Source: Collimonas sp. OK607
GTDB taxonomy: Bacteria; Pseudomonadota; Gammaproteobacteria; Burkholderiales; Burkholderiaceae_D
Assembly: GCF_900111995.1 (NCBI RefSeq)
Contig: NZ_FOKF01000009.1
Coordinates: 1-64,000, forward strand
Length of the DNA: 64,000 bases
Direction of reading: 5' to 3'
Notes under the pieces: model-generated
What the model was told of the DNA's origin: nothing
What the model saw: the letters and a program-made list of their open reading frames with translations, nothing else
Database searches by the model: none
Position numbers and translations under genes: made by a program
In this document: positions 48,811-58,846 of the stretch, in pieces
Position numbering within the stretch: position 1 is the first letter of the stretch
Layout of the letters: each line of letters starts with the position of its first letter

Positions 48811-49949
48811 ACCAGGAAACGTCCCTCGCACCCTATGCCGCACATTCTGCGTTGTCGCGAGGACGTTTGTTCGAGGAAGCTCCTCCTAGCGCACGCAGTG
48901 AGTTTCAGCGTGACCGCGACCGCATCATCCACTGCACCGCATTCCGCCGGCTGGAATACAAGACCCAGGTATTCGTCAACCACGAGGGAGACCTGTTCCG
49001 CACGCGCTTGACGCACAGCATCGAAGTAGCGCAAATCGCCCGTTCGATTGCGCGCAACCTGCAGTTGAACGAAGACCTGGTGGAAGCCATTTCACTGGCC
49101 CACGATCTGGGGCACACGCCATTCGGCCATGCCGGCCAGGATGCCTTGAACGACTGCATGGAAGGCCACGGCGGCTTCGAACATAATTTGCAAAGTCTGC
49201 GCGTGGTCGATCAGCTGGAACAGCGCTACGGTGCGTTTGACGGCTTGAACCTGATGTTCGAAACCCGCGAGGGCATCCTGAAGCATTGTTCGCTGGCCAA
49301 TGCCAAGAAACTGGGCGATATCGGCGAACGCTTCATTCAGCGCAAGCAACCGACGCTGGAAGCGCAAGTCGCCAATCTGGCAGATGAGATTGCTTATAAC
49401 AACCACGATGTCGACGACGGTTTGCGTTCAGGCTTGCTGACGCTGGAGCAGATGAACCAGATTGAGTTCTATGCCACGCACAGCCGCCAGGTCGAGTTGC
49501 TGTACCCTGGGCTGAGCGGGCGCCGCGCGATCAATGAAACGGTGCGGCGCATGATCAATGCCTTGATCACCGACCTGATTCAGACCTCCCGGCAACGCAT
49601 CCTGGATGCACGCCTGCAAAGCGTCGACGATGTACGTAACGCGCCGCCCCTGATCGCATTTTCCGATGGCATGGCGCAGCAAGCCGCTTTGCTGAAACGC
49701 TTCCTGCGCGAAAACCTGTACCGCCATTATCTGGTCAACCGCATGACCGCCAAGGCGCGCCGCATCGTTGCGGAATTGTATGCATGTTTTAGCGCCGAGC
49801 CGAATCTGCTGCCGCCCGACTATCAGCTCGGCCAGCCCGGCACGCAACAGCAAGCGCGCGCGATTGCCGATTACATCGCAGGCATGACCGACCGCTATGC
49901 GATACGTGAACACAGGCGTTTGTTCCTGGTAGACGAAGGCCATCTTTAA
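48807..49949 (+). CDS. dgt: Deoxyguanosinetriphosphate triphosphohydrolase-like protein
   Basis: A 380-residue HD-domain dNTPase. Metal ligands lie in [12 protein letters not shown] (H70) and [13 protein letters not shown] (H99, D100), the dGTPase signature; a later NNHDVDDG motif also fits. It is the short-form homologue without the E. coli Dgt insertion (505 aa). Overlaps aroB by 4 bases, ending the pil-aro operon. Confidence 0.9.
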   Translation: MNQETSLAPYAAHSALSRGRLFEEAPPSARSEFQRDRDRIIHCTAFRRLEYKTQVFVNHEGDLFRTRLTHSIEVAQIARSIARNLQLNEDLVEAISLAHDLGHTPFGHAGQDALNDCMEGHGGFEHNLQSLRVVDQLEQRYGAFDGLNLMFETREGILKHCSLANAKKLGDIGERFIQRKQPTLEAQVANLADEIAYNNHDVDDGLRSGLLTLEQMNQIEFYATHSRQVELLYPGLSGRRAINETVRRMINALITDLIQTSRQRILDARLQSVDDVRNAPPLIAFSDGMAQQAALLKRFLRENLYRHYLVNRMTAKARRIVAELYACFSAEPNLLPPDYQLGQPGTQQQARAIADYIAGMTDRYAIREHRRLFLVDEGHL

Positions 49950-50045
49950 GATTTACGTGCCAACGTCATTCGTAGTTTGTAGATCTGATAGCAATAAGTT
50001 GAGTTAGACTTTGTCGTTGTCCATTTAACTTCACAAGGATCAATT

Positions 50046-50735
50046 ATGCGTCGCGCATACCAAACAGCATTGACAATCACTCTGGCGGTAACCGCATCGG
50101 CCGCGCTCGCTTTATCGATAGGCGACCTGAGTAACCAGGACGCCAGCAGTGGCCTGAAAGCCGCGCTGCAAAAAGGCGCGGATGTTGCGGTGTCCAAGTT
50201 GGGGGTCGAGAATGGCTTCCTGAATAATGACAAGGTCAAGATCGGTTTGCCCAGCGTGCTGGATAAAGCCATGCCGCTGTTGAGGATGACTGGCCAGGGA
50301 CAGAAACTGGACGATCTGGTGGTGTCGATGAATCATGCGGCGGAACAGGCAGTGCCTTTGGCCAAGCCCTTGCTGTTGAATGCGGTTAAATCGATGTCGG
50401 TTACAGATGCAAAAAATATCCTGACCGGCGGTGATACTTCAGTCACCGATTTTTTCAAACAAAAGACTTCGGCGCAATTGGGACAGAAATTCCTGCCTAT
50501 CGTCAAAGGCGTGACCGACCGCAACGGCCTGTCGGCGCAATATAACTCGGTCATGGGGCAAGTCGGTAAAACAGGGATGGTGCCGGCTGAGCAAAGCACC
50601 GTAGAAGGCTACGTTACCCAACGCGCGCTGGATGGCTTATATACAATCATCGGTGAAGAGGAAAAGGCGATTCGCCAGGATCCTGTCGGTGCGGGCAGTG
50701 CGATTATCGGCAAGGTGTTTGGCGCGCTTAAGTAG
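50046..50735 (+). CDS. DUF4197 domain-containing exported protein
   Basis: A 229-residue protein with a signal peptide (ending ALA, about residue 22), then an all-helical body matching DUF4197 (SQ..SGLKAAL-like start, DFFKQKT, VTQRALDGLYTIIGEEEKAIRQDP and a C-terminal AIIGKVFGALK). Function unknown; likely periplasmic. Preceded by CACAAGGA and followed by a GC hairpin. Confidence 0.85.
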   Translation: MRRAYQTALTITLAVTASAALALSIGDLSNQDASSGLKAALQKGADVAVSKLGVENGFLNNDKVKIGLPSVLDKAMPLLRMTGQGQKLDDLVVSMNHAAEQAVPLAKPLLLNAVKSMSVTDAKNILTGGDTSVTDFFKQKTSAQLGQKFLPIVKGVTDRNGLSAQYNSVMGQVGKTGMVPAEQSTVEGYVTQRALDGLYTIIGEEEKAIRQDPVGAGSAIIGKVFGALK

Positions 50736-50797
50736 GAGCGCAACAACGCTTGAACAATAATAATATGATTTACCAATAATAAGGTTTACTCGTAACA

Positions 50798-50854
50798 AAG
50801 GGCGCATTAACTGCGCCCTTGTTCATTTATTGGCGCGAGCTAGACAGCTCGCGC
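50798..50854. terminator. Two convergent-gene hairpins between DUF4197 gene and hpf
   Basis: Perfect 9-bp stem 50798-50806 with 50812-50820 (followed by TTGTTCATTT on +, and by TGTTACG on -), and perfect 9-bp stem 50833-50841 with 50846-50854 (loop AGAC). Together they probably terminate both convergent transcripts. Confidence 0.65.
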
Positions 50855-50868
50855 GCTCGGCGACCGGT

Positions 50869-51219
50869 TCAGGTCGCGGCGGGGAGTTCTTCCGGCAGAT
50901 GCTTGATAGCATCGTGCTGATGGTCCTGCATCTTGTCCTTGTATTTGATCACCTGGCGATCGAGCTTGTCGATCAGTGCATCAATGGCGGCATAAAGATC
51001 GTGAGCAATACTTTCAGCATGCAAATCTTTTCCTTTTACGCGCAGATTAATTTCCGCTTTTTGGCGCTTTTCTTTTTCAGTGATTTTGTCGACGGTCAGA
51101 ATCACGCTGATATCGATGACCTGGTCGAAGTGGCGTTTGATACGCTCTAGTTTGCTTTGTACATATTCGCGAATGGCAGGGGTTAATTCGAGGTGATGCC
51201 CACTGATGGTGAAGTTCAT
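50869..51219 (-). CDS. hpf: Ribosome hibernation promoting factor (short form)
   Basis: HPF (116 aa) binds 30S and promotes 100S ribosome dimers in stationary phase. [33 protein letters not shown] and the Lys-rich central region are typical; the short length excludes the long HPF type. It is the last gene of the rpoN operon in this window. Confidence 0.95.
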   Translation of the reverse strand: MNFTISGHHLELTPAIREYVQSKLERIKRHFDQVIDISVILTVDKITEKEKRQKAEINLRVKGKDLHAESIAHDLYAAIDALIDKLDRQVIKYKDKMQDHQHDAIKHLPEELPAAT

Positions 51220-51386
51220 ACAGCGCTCCTATCAAGAATATTGCTGGCGGTCCGGAACAGAATAGGCTGAATCTTTAGGCGGACGATTCAAGAGGAACTG
51301 TCCTGGCAAGAATCAACGAAAACCCAATGAAAACCGCTTGATCCAAACACAGCAAGGTTAAGCTTTACAATCAAACCAGAAAAAAA

Positions 51387-52877
51387 CTACAAGGCCTTGC
51401 GCAGATTAACAGACGGAATTTTCAGTGCTTCGCGATATTTTGCGACGGTGCGGCGGGCGACCACCATACCTTGTTCCGCAAGCATGTCGGCAATCTTGCT
51501 GTCAGAGAAAGGACTTTTTGAATCTTCCGCTCCTATCAATTGCTTAATGAGTGCCCTGATTGCCGTTGAGGAAGCCTCTCCACCTGCCTCAGTAGCAACA
51601 TGGCTGCCGAAGAAATACTTCAGTTCAAACATCCCGTGGGGAGTAAGCATGTATTTCTGTGTGGTTACACGAGAAATAGTACTCTCGTGTAGTCCCAGTG
51701 TATCAGCTATTTCACGCAACACAAGCGGCCTCATTGCGACCGCCCCGTGCGAAAAGAAGTTCCTCTGTCGCTCCACTATCGCTTGTGCAACACGCAAGAT
51801 GGTGTCGAAGCGCTGACGCATATTCTTGATCAGCCACTTGGCTTCCTGCAGCTGGGAAGTGAGGGCGCCGTCGCCCTTGCTTTGCTTCAGGATGTTGGCA
51901 TACAGGACATTCACCCGCAACCTTGGCATGACGTCATTATTCAGCATCACCTGCCAGCCTTGCTTGCTGCGCCTGACGATCACGTCCGGCACCACGTAGT
52001 CTGACGTATTGGCGGCAAAGGGCGCGCCGGGATGCGGATTGCACTGTTTGATGATGACCTGCGCTTCACGCAGATCCTCGTCGTCGCAATCGAGTGCTTT
52101 CTTGATTTTATTGAAATCACGTTGCGCAAAAAGCATCAGGTGATCTTGTACAATCGCCAATGCCAGGCGGCGCGTGACGAATGGCACTTTGATAAAACGC
52201 TTGATCTGCAAGCTCAGGCATTCTGAGGCGTTACGGGCGCCGACGCCTGGGGGGTCGAAACTTTGCACCATTTTCAGGGCCATCGACAACTCCTCGATAG
52301 CGATCTCCAGTTCTGGCGGCAGACGCTCCAGGATTTCTTCCAGCGATTCTTCCAGATAGCCGTTATCGTCCAGCGCATCGATGGTCAGCTCGACCAATGC
52401 CCGATCGCGTATATTGTCGAGCGTTTCGCGCATTTGCTGCAGCAGATGTTCACGCAACGTCAACTCGTGGGCTTCCAGTTGCGGCCGCGCATCCTCGTCG
52501 TCCGAGGTTTTCGAGCTGCGTGCGATATCGTCAAAACTCCATTCGCTATCGCCGCCATCACTATTTTCGGGGCTGCCATCCGCTGCCGGCGGCGCATCTA
52601 AACTGGCTTCGCTTTCGCTGGGCGAACTGCTGACTTCGCTATCGCCGACCGGCGCGTCCATGGTTGACGTACTGCCGCTGATAGCGCCGTCCGCCAGCAA
52701 GCGCACAGAATTATCGAGAGGGTCGTCGACCCGCTCCAGCAGCGGATTGTCCGACAAGATCTGTTCCAGTTCCTGATGCAGTTCGAGCGTAGACAGTTGC
52801 AACAGCCGTATCGACTGCTGCAATTGAGGTGTCAGCGCAAGATGCTGGGAGGTGCGAAGCTGGAGTGATTGTTTCAT
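51387..52877 (-). CDS. rpoN: RNA polymerase sigma-54 factor RpoN
   Basis: RpoN (496 aa) directs enhancer-dependent transcription. Region I is Gln/Leu-rich ([23 protein letters not shown]), followed by an acidic region II (about 60-125), the core-binding domain, a helix-turn-helix and the C-terminal RpoN box [15 protein letters not shown]. It follows lptB on the same strand; a 167-base spacer separates it from hpf. Confidence 0.96.
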   Translation of the reverse strand: MKQSLQLRTSQHLALTPQLQQSIRLLQLSTLELHQELEQILSDNPLLERVDDPLDNSVRLLADGAISGSTSTMDAPVGDSEVSSSPSESEASLDAPPAADGSPENSDGGDSEWSFDDIARSSKTSDDEDARPQLEAHELTLREHLLQQMRETLDNIRDRALVELTIDALDDNGYLEESLEEILERLPPELEIAIEELSMALKMVQSFDPPGVGARNASECLSLQIKRFIKVPFVTRRLALAIVQDHLMLFAQRDFNKIKKALDCDDEDLREAQVIIKQCNPHPGAPFAANTSDYVVPDVIVRRSKQGWQVMLNNDVMPRLRVNVLYANILKQSKGDGALTSQLQEAKWLIKNMRQRFDTILRVAQAIVERQRNFFSHGAVAMRPLVLREIADTLGLHESTISRVTTQKYMLTPHGMFELKYFFGSHVATEAGGEASSTAIRALIKQLIGAEDSKSPFSDSKIADMLAEQGMVVARRTVAKYREALKIPSVNLRKAL

Positions 52878-52987
52878 GGCTACCGTGCGGACAATTCACT
52901 TCTATGGTTTGTTGTAAGGAGTTCAAGCGCCACTGTGCTGCGGCGAATTACGCCACCTGCAATTGCATCGTTCTCGCGTTCGTGAAG

Positions 52988-53734
52988 TTACATGCGGAAA
53001 TGCTCGCCGAGATACACGCGCCGTACCGACTCGTCGGCGATGATGTCGTCCGGACTGCCGCTTGCCAGCACGCTACCTTGATTGATGATGTAGGCGCGAT
53101 CGCAAATGCCCAGTGTTTCGCGCACATTGTGGTCGGTAATCAGTACGCCTATGCCGCGTTCCTTAAGGAAGCGGACGATGCGCTGGATCTCGATCACGGC
53201 AATCGGGTCGATCCCGGCAAACGGTTCATCCAGCAGGACGAAGCGTGGATTGGTTGCCAGCGCACGGGCAATTTCGACACGCCGGCGTTCGCCGCCGGAG
53301 AGTGACAAGGCCTGGTTTTCACGTAGCTTTTCGATTTGCAATTCATGCAGCAGCTTATGCAACTGCTCGTCGATTTCGGCTTTGGTGAGCGCCTTGCCAT
53401 TGGGGCGCTGCAATTCCAGAACGGCGCGGATATTGTCTTCTACAGTCAGCTTGCGAAATACCGATGCTTCCTGCGGCAGATACGACAGGCCAAGCACGGC
53501 GCGCCGATGGATCGGCAGGCGTGAAATGTCGACGCCGTCCAGATCGATTTCGCCGCCATCCGATGGCACCAGGCCGACGATCATGTAGAAGGAAGTGGTT
53601 TTGCCGGCGCCGTTAGGCCCCAGCAAGCCGACCACTTCACCGCAACGGACTTCCAGCGACACGTCATGCACCACCTGGCGCGCGCCATAGCTTTTTTGCA
53701 GACCTTTAACTATCAGGGTACTAGGCGCGGTCAT
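52988..53734 (-). CDS. lptB: LPS export ABC transporter ATP-binding protein LptB
   Basis: LptB (248 aa) powers LPS extraction with LptFG and LptC. Walker [10 protein letters not shown], signature LSGGERRR and Walker [13 protein letters not shown] are in order. It overlaps lptA by 4 bases and precedes rpoN, the conserved arrangement. Confidence 0.96.
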   Translation of the reverse strand: MTAPSTLIVKGLQKSYGARQVVHDVSLEVRCGEVVGLLGPNGAGKTTSFYMIVGLVPSDGGEIDLDGVDISRLPIHRRAVLGLSYLPQEASVFRKLTVEDNIRAVLELQRPNGKALTKAEIDEQLHKLLHELQIEKLRENQALSLSGGERRRVEIARALATNPRFVLLDEPFAGIDPIAVIEIQRIVRFLKERGIGVLITDHNVRETLGICDRAYIINQGSVLASGSPDDIIADESVRRVYLGEHFRM

Positions 53735-54285
53735 GGGACAGCTTTCGGGCGTGGCTGGATCACTGCGCGGATGCGCCCGGCGCCAGACTGGCTGGTGCCG
53801 TTGACCGTATTGTTGACTGAGTAGAATTCAGTGCGGCTGTCGTAGGAAATGAATTCGCCATTTACTTCGTCAGTCGGCTTGTCGCCTTGCAGGCGGCGCA
53901 TTTGCGCCTTCGAAAACAGCTTGGTGACTTCGGTCTTGCCGTCGTATTCAATACGTTCGGCGTGGCCATCGACCCACAGGTCCGGACCGCCGTCGCGTTT
54001 TTGACGGAACGTCGCCAGCTTGCCCGGATCCGCATACAAAGTCGCGTATTGATAACCGGACGGGTCGGTGGTCACTACCACGCGATCGGCTTTCATCAGC
54101 AACGTGCCACGCGTCAGGACCACGTTGCCGGTGGCGACGTTGACCTGCTTGACGTCGTCATACGTAAGCTGGTCGGAATCGATCAGTGTCGGTTTCTCGG
54201 AGTCTGCTTTTTCTGCATGCGCGACGCCGGCGGCACCGACGCTGACGCCGAGTAATAGCAGAGATATGAAAAAAATTCGTTTCAT
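53731..54285 (-). CDS. lptA: LPS transport periplasmic protein LptA
   Basis: LptA (184 aa) is the OstA-like beta-jellyroll bridging the periplasm. A signal peptide [18 protein letters not shown] ends at AHA, then the [25 protein letters not shown] strands. The ATG at 54285, with AGGA upstream, replaces the longer frame starting at 54408 that runs into lptC. Confidence 0.93.
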   Translation of the reverse strand: MKRIFFISLLLLGVSVGAAGVAHAEKADSEKPTLIDSDQLTYDDVKQVNVATGNVVLTRGTLLMKADRVVVTTDPSGYQYATLYADPGKLATFRQKRDGGPDLWVDGHAERIEYDGKTEVTKLFSKAQMRRLQGDKPTDEVNGEFISYDSRTEFYSVNNTVNGTSQSGAGRIRAVIQPRPKAVP

Positions 54286-54379
54286 GAAAAATCCTGGATA
54301 AAGGATGGAGCTATATGCATAAAAATGTGGCGCGATGGATTGCAATGCGTTGCAACGGTTTGCATATGATCGTCGTCGC

Positions 54380-54973
54380 TCAATGAGGTGTCGGCGGAAA
54401 TACGCCATGCACCTTGCTAAACAGTTTCAGTACACGCGTGGAATTGTTGAAATCCATGCCGGTACCGTGCAATATCGATTGCCCCAGCGTGAGTTCCACC
54501 GGTTGGTCTGATTGCATGACATCGTCGTCTGGCAATAGCAGCAGATACTCGGATTTCAGGTGAAAATTGTCTGCCTTCGGCGTCTTTGGCCGATCCGCAT
54601 TAACGTCGCCGTACAAATGCACCTTGCTATTGTTGTCTTCAATCTTGCCGCGGTTCGCACGCAGGTTCATCGGCGGCTTTTCTTTATCCAAGCTATGGAT
54701 CAGCGGCTTTTGCACATCAAACGAATCGTCCACCGGATTGTGCGTCAGCAGATCGCCCGAAATGTTGTAACGCGGCAGTCCGCTGGGCGACATTTGCACG
54801 TAGTTGAAATGCTCAACGAAATAATCAGGCTCGGTGCGCGCCGCCTTCGGCAGCGAATCCTCGGTATGTTTGTTCATCACCTGCACCAGCCAGAAACTGC
54901 CGAGCGCCAGCAGGATGAACAATATCAGCAACAGCAGGAAGCGAAAGCGATAGGTGGTGCGCAGATTTTTCAT
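54380..54973 (-). CDS. lptC: LPS export protein LptC
   Basis: LptC (197 aa) anchors the LPS bridge in the inner membrane. One N-terminal helix (about 9-34) is followed by an OstA-like domain (DYFVEHFNYVQMSPSGLPRYNISGDLL). It overlaps kdsC by 4 bases and is 94 bases before lptA. Confidence 0.92.
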   Translation of the reverse strand: MKNLRTTYRFRFLLLLILFILLALGSFWLVQVMNKHTEDSLPKAARTEPDYFVEHFNYVQMSPSGLPRYNISGDLLTHNPVDDSFDVQKPLIHSLDKEKPPMNLRANRGKIEDNNSKVHLYGDVNADRPKTPKADNFHLKSEYLLLLPDDDVMQSDQPVELTLGQSILHGTGMDFNNSTRVLKLFSKVHGVFPPTPH

Positions 54974-55578
54974 GCTTTACCTGATCTTGGCGGAGTAGCA
55001 GGCAAAGGAGTACGCAAATACGATGCCAATGCGTCGGCATAGGTATTTTGCGCACGCATGATCAGGTCGCAGATCTCGCGCGCAGCACCATGGCCGCCGC
55101 CGGCCCGGGTGACGTAGTGTACGCGGCTTCTGACATCAGGATGGCCGTTCGGCACGCTGGCGGCAAAACCGACTTGCGACAGGATCGGCAAGTCGATTAC
55201 ATCATCGCCGATGAATCCGCATGCGTCCGGCGTCAGTTGCAGTTGCGCCAGCAATGCGGCAAAAGCCGCGTGCTTGTCATGCACACCTTGATGCACATGG
55301 GCGATGCCGAGGTCGCTGGCGCGACGGCTGACAATCGCCGACTTGCGTGCGCTGATGATCGCAGTGGCGACGCCGCTTTGCTGTAACTGCTTGATGCCAT
55401 GCCCGTCGAGCACGTTAAAGCGTTTGAGTTGCTCGCCGTCGGCGCCGTACAGCAGGCCGCCGTCGGTCAGGATACCGTCGACATCAAAAATCATCAGGCG
55501 CAACCGCGCGGCACGCGCTGCCAGATCTGCACGCAATGTCAGATCGGCACTGTCGCCGTGGGTAACCGAGCTCGTCAT
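54970..55578 (-). CDS. kdsC: 3-deoxy-D-manno-octulosonate 8-phosphate phosphatase KdsC
   Basis: KdsC (202 aa) releases Kdo from Kdo-8-phosphate. It is a HAD enzyme with FDVDGILTDGGLLYG, lacking a large cap, as in the C0 subclass, and GDDVIDLPIL near the C-terminal half. It starts at the base where kdsD ends and overlaps lptC. Confidence 0.95.
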   Translation of the reverse strand: MTSSVTHGDSADLTLRADLAARAARLRLMIFDVDGILTDGGLLYGADGEQLKRFNVLDGHGIKQLQQSGVATAIISARKSAIVSRRASDLGIAHVHQGVHDKHAAFAALLAQLQLTPDACGFIGDDVIDLPILSQVGFAASVPNGHPDVRSRVHYVTRAGGGHGAAREICDLIMRAQNTYADALASYLRTPLPATPPRSGKA

Positions 55579-56609
55579 CAGATCACCTTGGCGCGGGTCA
55601 GATCATGGATATGCAGCGCGCCGACCAGCTTGCCGGTGGTATCGCTGACCAGCAGCTGATTGATGCGGAACTGCTCCATCATGTGCACCGCATCGACCGC
55701 CAGCTGATCGGGGCCAATGGTGCGCGGATTGGCGTGCATCACGTCGGCAATCGTCAGTTTGGTGAAATCTTGCACCTGCTCGATCAGGCGCCGCAGATCG
55801 CCATCGGTAAACACGCCGATGGCGTGGAAATGCTCGTCCACGACGGCGGTCATGGCGATCCCTTTGCGGGTGATCTCAAGCAAAGCCATCGACAGCGATA
55901 CGTCCGCAGTCACTGCCGGGATCGCTTCGCCGCTACGCATGACGTCACGTACATGGGTCAGCAGACGGCGTCCAAGTGCGCCGCCAGGATGGGAGCGGGC
56001 GAAATCTTCCTCGCGGAAGCCACGCGCATCCAGCAAGGCTACCGCCAAGGCATCGCCCATCGCCAAGGTAGCGGTGGTGCTGGCGGTGGGGGCCAGGTTC
56101 AACGGACAGGCTTCCTGGTCTACCTTGACATTCAGGTGCACATTGGCGAGTTGCGCCAATGCCGAGCCGTCATTGCCGGTCATCGCGATCAGGCTGGCGC
56201 CCATGCGTTTGATGATCGGCACAATGGCCATCAACTCGGCGGTTTCGCCTGAATTGGAAATGGCAATGAACGCATCGTCTTCAGTCACCATGCCAAGGTC
56301 GCCATGCGCTGCTTCGGCCGGATGGATGAACAGCGCCGGGGTGCCGGTAGAGGCTAGCGTGGCGGCGATCTTGCGGGCGATGTGGCCGGATTTCCCTATG
56401 CCGGACACAACCACCCGGCCGTTGCAATTAAGCAGCAAGGCAATCGCTTGGGCGAAGGGATCGTTGAGGTCGTCGGAAATCCGATTTTTTAATGCGATGA
56501 TGGCATCGGCTTCGATTTGCAGGGTGCTGCGAGCAAGCTCTAACGCACGACCGGCATCGAATGACTTGGGCAGGGATTGGGGCAAAATTTTGATATCGGG
56601 TAGAGTCAT
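55578..56609 (-). CDS. kdsD: Arabinose-5-phosphate isomerase KdsD
   Basis: KdsD (343 aa) converts ribulose-5-phosphate to arabinose-5-phosphate, the first Kdo step. An N-terminal SIS domain (GRVVVSGIGKSGHIARKIAATLASTG, HPAEAAHGDLGM, SNSGET) is followed by two CBS domains. First gene of the kdsD-kdsC-lptCAB-rpoN-hpf operon, divergent to the antiporter gene. Confidence 0.95.
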   Translation of the reverse strand: MTLPDIKILPQSLPKSFDAGRALELARSTLQIEADAIIALKNRISDDLNDPFAQAIALLLNCNGRVVVSGIGKSGHIARKIAATLASTGTPALFIHPAEAAHGDLGMVTEDDAFIAISNSGETAELMAIVPIIKRMGASLIAMTGNDGSALAQLANVHLNVKVDQEACPLNLAPTASTTATLAMGDALAVALLDARGFREEDFARSHPGGALGRRLLTHVRDVMRSGEAIPAVTADVSLSMALLEITRKGIAMTAVVDEHFHAIGVFTDGDLRRLIEQVQDFTKLTIADVMHANPRTIGPDQLAVDAVHMMEQFRINQLLVSDTTGKLVGALHIHDLTRAKVI

Positions 56610-56705
56610 CCCGAAAGTATAAACGAAATCCTAAAGCAAAAAACTTGCCAGTCTTTATCGGCATCAATTAATCTGTCTTCGACCCTTCGCGAATTAGCGT
56701 TGCCG

Positions 56706-56718
56706 CAACATAATGTTG
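56706..56718. promoter_or_regulatory. Palindrome upstream of the antiporter gene
   Basis: CAACAT-A-ATGTTG is a perfect 13-base palindrome 25 bases before the ATG, in the divergent spacer to kdsD. It may be an operator; nothing more can be said. Confidence 0.3.
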
Positions 56719-56743
56719 ATATTGAACCAATTGATTGCCAATA

Positions 56744-58774
56744 ATGCTTTCCGGACTTGAACTGACAATCTTGTTGCTCGGCTCCGCCGTACTAGGGGTT
56801 GTAGCTTTTCGCAGCTTTCATTTGCCACCCATGCTGGGCTATCTGGTGGTGGGGATCCTGATCGGCCCGCATGCGCTGGGTTTTGCAGAAGACAATGCCA
56901 CCACTCACGCGCTGGCCGAATTTGGTGTGGTGTTTTTGATGTTTTCGATCGGTCTCGAGTTTTCGCTGCCGAAATTGACGGCAATGCGGCATATCGTGTT
57001 CGGGCTGGGCATGGCGCAGGTGCTGCTGACCATTGGCGCCACCATGTTGTTCGCCTGGATGATGGCGCTCATCCTGCCGCAATTTACCAATATCAGCTGG
57101 CAGGCGGCGTTCGCCCTGGGCGGCGCGCTAACGATGTCGTCCACCGCCATCGTTTCCAAATTGCTAACGGAGCGAATGGAGCTGGAAACCGAGCACGGAC
57201 GCCGCATCATCGGCATTCTGCTGTTTCAAGACCTGGCTTTGGTGCCGCTGCTGATTATCGTGCCGGCGCTCAGTGAGCATTCCGGCAACTTGCTGGCGAC
57301 GCTGGCCTGGGCTAGCGGCAAAGCGGTGCTGCTGCTGGCGCTGCTGTTGTTCTTCGGTCAGAAACTGATGCGGCGCTGGTTCCAGATCGTGGTACGGCGC
57401 CGCTCGCAAGAGTTGTTCATGCTGAACCTGCTGTTGATTACGCTGGCGTCCGCATGGATTACCGAACGCGCCGGTCTGTCGCTGGCCTTGGGTGCATTTA
57501 TCGCCGGCATGCTGATCTCCGAAACCGAATACAAGCACCAGGTGGAAGAGGACATCAAATCGTTTCGCGATGTCTTGCTGGGTTTGTTTTTCATCACGGT
57601 TGGCATGTTGCTGAATATGCGTCTGGTGATCGAGCACTGGTGGCTGGTATTGCTGTTGCTGATAGGCCCGGTGTTCCTCAAGTTCGTCTTGATCGCCGCG
57701 CTGGCAAAAATCTTTCGCTCATCCACCGGCGTTGCGCTGCGGACTGGATTGGCGCTGGCGCAGGCTGGGGAGTTCGGCTTCGTGCTGCTGAACCAGGCCG
57801 GCGGCCTGCAACTGATCGATCCCTTGCTGGTCCAGCTGATCCTGGCTTCCATGGTGCTGTCGATGCTGGCTGCGCCGTTCATCCTGGCTAAATCCGACGC
57901 GATCGTGATGAAACTGTCTTCCAGCGAATGGATGATGCAGTCGCTGGCCTTGACCCAGATTGCAACGCGCACCATGGCCACCAAGAAGCACGTGATCATC
58001 GCCGGTTTCGGCCGCAGCGGCCAGAGCCTGGCCAAGTTGTTGAAGGAAGAAGGCATCGATTACCACGCACTGGATCTCGATCCGGATCGCGTGCGCGACG
58101 CCCGCGCTGCCGGCGCCCAGGTTTCCTATGGCGACGCCTCGCGCCGCGAGAGCCTGGTGGCAGCTGGCGTACATCGCGCCGCCGCCTTGGTGATCACCTA
58201 TGCCAGCACGCCTTCCGCCTTGAAAGTACTGCATCATGTGAACGAGCTGGCACCAGCGCTGCCGGTGATCGTGCGCAGCTACGACGATACCGATCTTGAC
58301 AAGCTGCGTGCAGCCGGCGCCACCGAAGTGGTGCCGGAAGCGATGGAAGGCAGCCTGATGCTGGCCTCGCATGCACTGGTCTTGCTGGGCGTGCCTTTGC
58401 GCCGCGTGGTGCACCGGGTGCAGGCTACACGTGATGAACGCTATGCCACCTTGCGTGGATTTTTCCACGGCATCGACGATGCGCCAGATGCCGCCGATCA
58501 TTTGCAGGTGCGTTTGCACTCAGTGGCTTTACCCTCTGGCGCGCGCGCCATCGGCCGTTCGCTGGCCTGGCTGGGCCTGCCGGAAATGGGCGCTGAGATT
58601 GCCGCTTTGCGGCGTGGCCGCAGCGATATTGCCGTCACATCGGAGGTAGTGTTGCAGGCAGGAGACATTGTCGTCCTGCGTGGTGCCGCGGACGCTATCT
58701 CCCGCGCCGAAGGGCGTTTGCTGCAAGCATGGACCAGCGCGGGCACCAGCCAGCATAGTGATGAAGATTTTTGA
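56744..58774 (+). CDS. Kef-type K+/H+ antiporter (CPA2)
   Basis: A 676-residue protein: about twelve membrane helices of the Na/H exchanger fold (GPHALGF, GGALTMSSTAIVSKLL), a cytoplasmic RCK/TrkA-N domain with the nucleotide fold GFGRSGQSLAKLLKEEG, and a C-terminal TrkA-C-like segment. It fits KefB/KefC or the YbaL type; glutathione gating cannot be judged. ATG at 56744 is used rather than a TTG at 56735. A 13-bp palindrome (56706-56718) lies just upstream. Its stop codon overlaps the Fur-box-like palindrome. Confidence 0.88.
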   Translation: MLSGLELTILLLGSAVLGVVAFRSFHLPPMLGYLVVGILIGPHALGFAEDNATTHALAEFGVVFLMFSIGLEFSLPKLTAMRHIVFGLGMAQVLLTIGATMLFAWMMALILPQFTNISWQAAFALGGALTMSSTAIVSKLLTERMELETEHGRRIIGILLFQDLALVPLLIIVPALSEHSGNLLATLAWASGKAVLLLALLLFFGQKLMRRWFQIVVRRRSQELFMLNLLLITLASAWITERAGLSLALGAFIAGMLISETEYKHQVEEDIKSFRDVLLGLFFITVGMLLNMRLVIEHWWLVLLLLIGPVFLKFVLIAALAKIFRSSTGVALRTGLALAQAGEFGFVLLNQAGGLQLIDPLLVQLILASMVLSMLAAPFILAKSDAIVMKLSSSEWMMQSLALTQIATRTMATKKHVIIAGFGRSGQSLAKLLKEEGIDYHALDLDPDRVRDARAAGAQVSYGDASRRESLVAAGVHRAAALVITYASTPSALKVLHHVNELAPALPVIVRSYDDTDLDKLRAAGATEVVPEAMEGSLMLASHALVLLGVPLRRVVHRVQATRDERYATLRGFFHGIDDAPDAADHLQVRLHSVALPSGARAIGRSLAWLGLPEMGAEIAALRRGRSDIAVTSEVVLQAGDIVVLRGAADAISRAEGRLLQAWTSAGTSQHSDEDF

Positions 58775-58811
58775 GAATAATACCCATTCTCATTCAATAG
58801 ACATTTACAAT
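58772..58811 (+). promoter_or_regulatory. Fur-box-like operator and -10 for the PepSY gene
   Basis: A perfect 7-bp inverted repeat TGAGAAT/ATTCTCA (58772-58778, 58786-58792). Bases 58773-58791 match the 19-bp Fur consensus at 14 positions. It lies just upstream of a TACAAT (58806-58811) that would be the -10, so bound Fur would block RNA polymerase. Confidence 0.6.
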
Positions 58812-58846
58812 ACTCGCTTTATGTAAGGTGCAAGCGAGTTTTGATT

